Source: Bacteroidales bacterium (lineage in GTDB: Bacteria > Bacteroidota > Bacteroidia > Bacteroidales > UBA932). From it: a stretch of 36,147 bases of DNA. The translations under genes and the position numbers were made by a program. The notes under the pieces are model-generated. The model worked only from the letters and a program-made list of their open reading frames with translations, made no database searches and was not told the DNA's origin. The DNA lies in NCBI GenBank assembly GCA_016290725.1, contig JAEEUZ010000006.1, positions 1-36,147 of the forward strand. The letters run 5' to 3'. Positions 32,650-36,147 of this stretch are shown piece after piece. How positions within the stretch are numbered: the stretch's first letter is position 1; each line of letters begins with the position of its first letter.

Positions 32650-35600
32650 ATGAATACACGTTATTACCTCCTTTCGCTTGCCGCAGTGGCACTGCTTGCA
32701 AGCTGCGCCAAAGAAATGCCCGCTCCCGTGGACAATCCCGGCGAAGCCCAGATCAAGACTTATCTTACCGTAGGTATCGCTCCCGAAACCAAAACCCACA
32801 TGGAAGACAACGCAGGCACTTCCCACAAGGTTTTCTGGTCCAACGGCGACAAGATTGCCGTGAACGGCACTGCCTCCGATGCTCTCGCCGGCCTTGCCGA
32901 TGACGTTCAGAGCACGACCTTCTCGTTCTCCGGAGTGCTCAGCACCCCTTACAATGTGGTTTACCCCGCATCCATCTACTCCGATGCAACCCACGTAACC
33001 CTTCCCGAGGTACAGACCTTCGCAGACGGTGGTTTTGCCGATGGCATGTTCCCCATGGCCGGCTACTCTGCCGACGGCAGCAGCATCACCATCAGCCACC
33101 TCTGCGCGGTTCTGAAGATTTCCATCAAGAGGGCAACCAGCGGCACCGTTGACGAAGACAATATCGTAGCCGTACGCTTCAAGGGACGCAATAATGAAAA
33201 AGTGAACGGAAGCTTTGAGATTGACTACACCGCTCCCGCCCTCACCGCTGCTACCGGCACCGGTTCGGAGACGGAAGTTCGCGTTGTCAAGAGCCAGGCA
33301 ACCTCCTCCACCGCCATCGATTACTATCTGGTAGTCCCTGCCCGCGAGTATGCAAGCGGCTTCGACATTATCGTCCAGGACGCCAGCGGCCACATCATGA
33401 CCAAGAGCGCCGGCACTTCCGGCGGAAAGACCCTCGCTGCAGGCAAACTCTACACCCTGCCCGCATTCGAGTTCGTTCCCACCGCAACGGAAGTTGGTGT
33501 GGTAATCGCTACCGCCAGCGACCTCGTTAACTTCGCCATTGCCTTCAATAACAAGGAATATGGTGAAGACGTTGTTGCAACCGTTACAGACGACCTCGTC
33601 TTCGACGCCAACACCTCCGCCGACTTCAATGCCACGAATGGCATCGGCCAGAAGAAAAACGTCCACGGCGCAACTGAGGACAACTATTTCTCCGGCGTTT
33701 TCAATGGCGGCAACCACACAATCAGCGGCCTTGCCGCCACGGTTCCCATCTTTGCCTACACCCAGACCGGCAGCCTGATTCAGAATCTCACTCTGAACAG
33801 TACCTGTTCCCTCACCATTAATGCTTCTGATACTGAAACCGTCCACGGAACACTGATTGGACGCGGTAAAGGTTTTGTCAAGAACTGCACAGTAAATGCG
33901 AATGTGGTGATTAACAACATTCAGAATGTCACCACTGCCACGCAGCATTACGGCGGACTTGTTGGCCGTAACTACGGCGGAACCATTGAGAACTGCACCA
34001 TGACTGGCGATATTACCTGTTCTCAGACCGGACAGACAATAACCGCGAATGATGCCTACTTCGGCGGTATTGCCGGTTCCTTGGGCGATAGTGGTACCGT
34101 GAACAATAGTTCATTCACCGGCAATATCATCCTATCTGACGGCAACACTTATGGCGGAATCACTGCTGAATCGAGAAACTTTATGTTTGGAGGCATTGTT
34201 GCTTATTCGGAAGGCGGTGTTATTTCCGGTTGTACAGCTGGCATAGATGGAACTCCAAAATCTATTGATGTTCGCGGAGTATTTGTCCCTGCTGTCGGAG
34301 GAATTCTCGCCTGGTCCACTACTGCAAAGGATTCTGAAACAAAGAATTGTAATAACTATATGTCCCTGTCTATCGCAAGCGATGGTGCCAGGGCAAAAAC
34401 CACTCCCTGTCGTATCGGTGGTATTGTTGGGCATTCAAATGCCCCCATAAGTGGCTGCAACAATTCAGGAGCTATCTCATCTGCCACAAACTCAACAACC
34501 CTTTACCTTGGTGGTATAGTTGCAGACGGAGTCAATGTCAGCAATTGCACCAACAACGCAGAAGGAACTGTCACCAGATCAAATGCTGACCAGGCTGCGG
34601 ATCAAGCTAATAGGTATATGTATTTGGGTGGTATCATGGGAACGGCCATGGCTTCTGGTGACATAACCAACTGTACCAATCATGCTGCAATTACCAGTAA
34701 TGTTCCCGGAACGGCTACTGCAACGACACTTGACATGGGAGGTATCGCAGGAGCTAATGGATCTTCGACCAATTTTTATCAAATTGACATATCCGGATGC
34801 GTGAACGATGGAGAAGTTAAGCTTGATAATGATAATGCTTCTGCCGTTGCTGCTGCGAGGAACGACGTTGGTGGAATTATGGGTTATAATAATGCCGCCT
34901 CATCTACCCTTTCTGGTTGTACAAACGAAGGTAAAGTCTGGTGTAATAACAATGCTTCCGGTTCTTATGGTCCTATCGCTATTGGCGGTATGGTTGGACG
35001 TTCTTCAGCGGCTTGCACGGTTACGGATTGCGTTAACAAAGGAGCCATACTCTGCCATAATGTTGGCGCTTCCACAAAAACCACAGTAGATGTCGGTGGA
35101 ATTGTTGGTTGGGCCGAAGGAAAGATTACGATTTCCGGCACCAATTCTGGTGATACAAGGAATAGCGGGACTATAGATGTTGAAGATACAGCCAGCGCAA
35201 TAGCTTATGCAAGAACTACGATGGGTGGTATTTTAGGTTTTGCTTCTGCCGCTGACAGCAAGATTACCAATTGCAATAATTCTGCACAGGTTCATTGTGA
35301 ATATACGACATCGGGTACTGACCGCCGTTCCTATATTGGCGGTATTGCAGGAGTGATGGCTAATTTAACCTATAATACTGACGGTACACCAAAGGGATTT
35401 GGCGGGTGCAAAGGATTTGAGATAGCTTCCTGCAACAATACCGGAGCAGTTTGGTCTCGTAATCTTAACACATCCGGTGGAAATAAGACTGGAAACTTTA
35501 CAGGAGGAATCGTTGGCGCTTTGGCAGGTCTTGATGCTGACAACAAAGCATCTCTACATGATTGCACATCCGCTACAGGGCAAACCACGAACTATCGTGG

Positions 35601-36033
35601 GTTCGCCGGAGGTATTGCCGGTTACTTGTCTTCTGCAGATCTTTCAGACAATTCCGCTTCTCAAACCATTACAGGCAATCAAAAGAATTCAAGGGGATCT
35701 GGTGGCATTGTTGGTTCAGCCAATAACAGCTCCACCCTTTCCAATTGTACTTTTAGCGGGACTATCAATTCCGCTTATAACATTGGCGGTCTTGCATATG
35801 TTTTCAATGGTGGGTCCATTACCGGATGTAAGGTTAACGGAGCAACAATTACAAAGGGGACCAATGCTTCGGCTACCGCAGCGGCAGTCCTTGTGAGCAA
35901 TGCAGCTTCCGGTACCACGATCTCCAACTGTGGTGTAAAGGGCACCCTTGACGGTGCGGCCATCACCCTGTCTTCCAATATGATTACCACTGACGGCGGC
36001 GCCACTGTAAGCGGCACCTACCTCATTCCGTAA
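32650..36033 (+). CDS. Large surface lipoprotein: fimbrillin-like N-terminal domain plus GLUG-motif repeats
   Basis: Lipobox ALLASCAKE; APETKTHMEDNAGTSHKVFWSNGDKIAVNG (fimbrillin-like); many GG(I/L)(V/M/A)G repeats. Confidence 0.87.
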   Translation: MNTRYYLLSLAAVALLASCAKEMPAPVDNPGEAQIKTYLTVGIAPETKTHMEDNAGTSHKVFWSNGDKIAVNGTASDALAGLADDVQSTTFSFSGVLSTPYNVVYPASIYSDATHVTLPEVQTFADGGFADGMFPMAGYSADGSSITISHLCAVLKISIKRATSGTVDEDNIVAVRFKGRNNEKVNGSFEIDYTAPALTAATGTGSETEVRVVKSQATSSTAIDYYLVVPAREYASGFDIIVQDASGHIMTKSAGTSGGKTLAAGKLYTLPAFEFVPTATEVGVVIATASDLVNFAIAFNNKEYGEDVVATVTDDLVFDANTSADFNATNGIGQKKNVHGATEDNYFSGVFNGGNHTISGLAATVPIFAYTQTGSLIQNLTLNSTCSLTINASDTETVHGTLIGRGKGFVKNCTVNANVVINNIQNVTTATQHYGGLVGRNYGGTIENCTMTGDITCSQTGQTITANDAYFGGIAGSLGDSGTVNNSSFTGNIILSDGNTYGGITAESRNFMFGGIVAYSEGGVISGCTAGIDGTPKSIDVRGVFVPAVGGILAWSTTAKDSETKNCNNYMSLSIASDGARAKTTPCRIGGIVGHSNAPISGCNNSGAISSATNSTTLYLGGIVADGVNVSNCTNNAEGTVTRSNADQAADQANRYMYLGGIMGTAMASGDITNCTNHAAITSNVPGTATATTLDMGGIAGANGSSTNFYQIDISGCVNDGEVKLDNDNASAVAAARNDVGGIMGYNNAASSTLSGCTNEGKVWCNNNASGSYGPIAIGGMVGRSSAACTVTDCVNKGAILCHNVGASTKTTVDVGGIVGWAEGKITISGTNSGDTRNSGTIDVEDTASAIAYARTTMGGILGFASAADSKITNCNNSAQVHCEYTTSGTDRRSYIGGIAGVMANLTYNTDGTPKGFGGCKGFEIASCNNTGAVWSRNLNTSGGNKTGNFTGGIVGALAGLDADNKASLHDCTSATGQTTNYRGFAGGIAGYLSSADLSDNSASQTITGNQKNSRGSGGIVGSANNSSTLSNCTFSGTINSAYNIGGLAYVFNGGSITGCKVNGATITKGTNASATAAAVLVSNAASGTTISNCGVKGTLDGAAITLSSNMITTDGGATVSGTYLIP

Positions 36034-36080
36034 TCCCTAACCCCCGCGGGGCACAGCGCCCCCGGGCCCTCCCCTATTCA

Positions 36081-36116
36081 GCCGACGCAAGCACACTCTT
36101 GCGCCGGCTTTTTTTT
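36081..36116 (+). terminator. Rho-independent terminator after GLUG lipoprotein 3
   Basis: GCCGaCGCAAG-cacact-CTTGCGcCGGC followed by TTTTTTTT. Confidence 0.9.
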
Positions 36117-36147
36117 CGTCGGAGGCCATTCGAGTGCGCCTAAAGGT

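Noticed and set aside
31048-33948. 966-aa minus-strand ORF
   Set aside because: Antisense to the metallophosphoesterase, small ORF 3 and GLUG 3, which have clear domain and signal-peptide evidence. Its translation is G/V/A-rich with no recognisable motif; a shadow ORF of codon bias.
908-36033. Diversity-generating retroelement acting on the GLUG proteins
   Set aside because: No reverse transcriptase, template/variable repeat pair or Avd-like gene is visible in the window.

Overview
Bacteroidetes-type chromosomal segment (SusC/SusD pair, TAnnTTTG -7 promoters, GLUG lipoproteins), probably from a gut or rumen Bacteroidales member. The taxon is inferred from gene families only. Main content, left to right: (1) the 3' part of an SGNH hydrolase; (2) a small ORF plus a large GLUG lipoprotein; (3) a short cassette with a structured leader and a 58-aa basic protein; (4) an MNT/HEPN toxin-antitoxin pair; (5) a BadF/NagK-like kinase; (6) a second small ORF plus GLUG lipoprotein; (7) an Abi-family HEPN gene preceded by a strongly foldable ~100-nt RNA and bracketed by two 144-bp near-identical copies of an intergenic hairpin array; (8) a PUL-like operon: SusC, SusD, DUF1735-like+GLUG lipoprotein, IPT/TIG+phosphodiester glycosidase (NAGPA), and histidine phosphatase+NAGPA fusion, followed by a separately promoted NAGPA+histidine phosphatase fusion with the domain order swapped; (9) a minus-strand operon for arylpyruvate oxidation (CoA-transferase, aminotransferase, iorB, iorA); (10) a plus-strand operon of EEP phosphodiesterase, OPA-type MFS transporter and metallophosphoesterase lipoprotein, then a third small ORF plus GLUG lipoprotein. 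The strongest candidates for undescribed biology are the repeated small-ORF/GLUG pairing (three cassettes whose ~50-aa ORFs are absent from the supplied ORF track), the Abi-HEPN plus structured RNA module inside duplicated repeats, and the phosphodiester-glycan locus with permuted domain fusions. All family assignments come from reading motifs; no searches were run.
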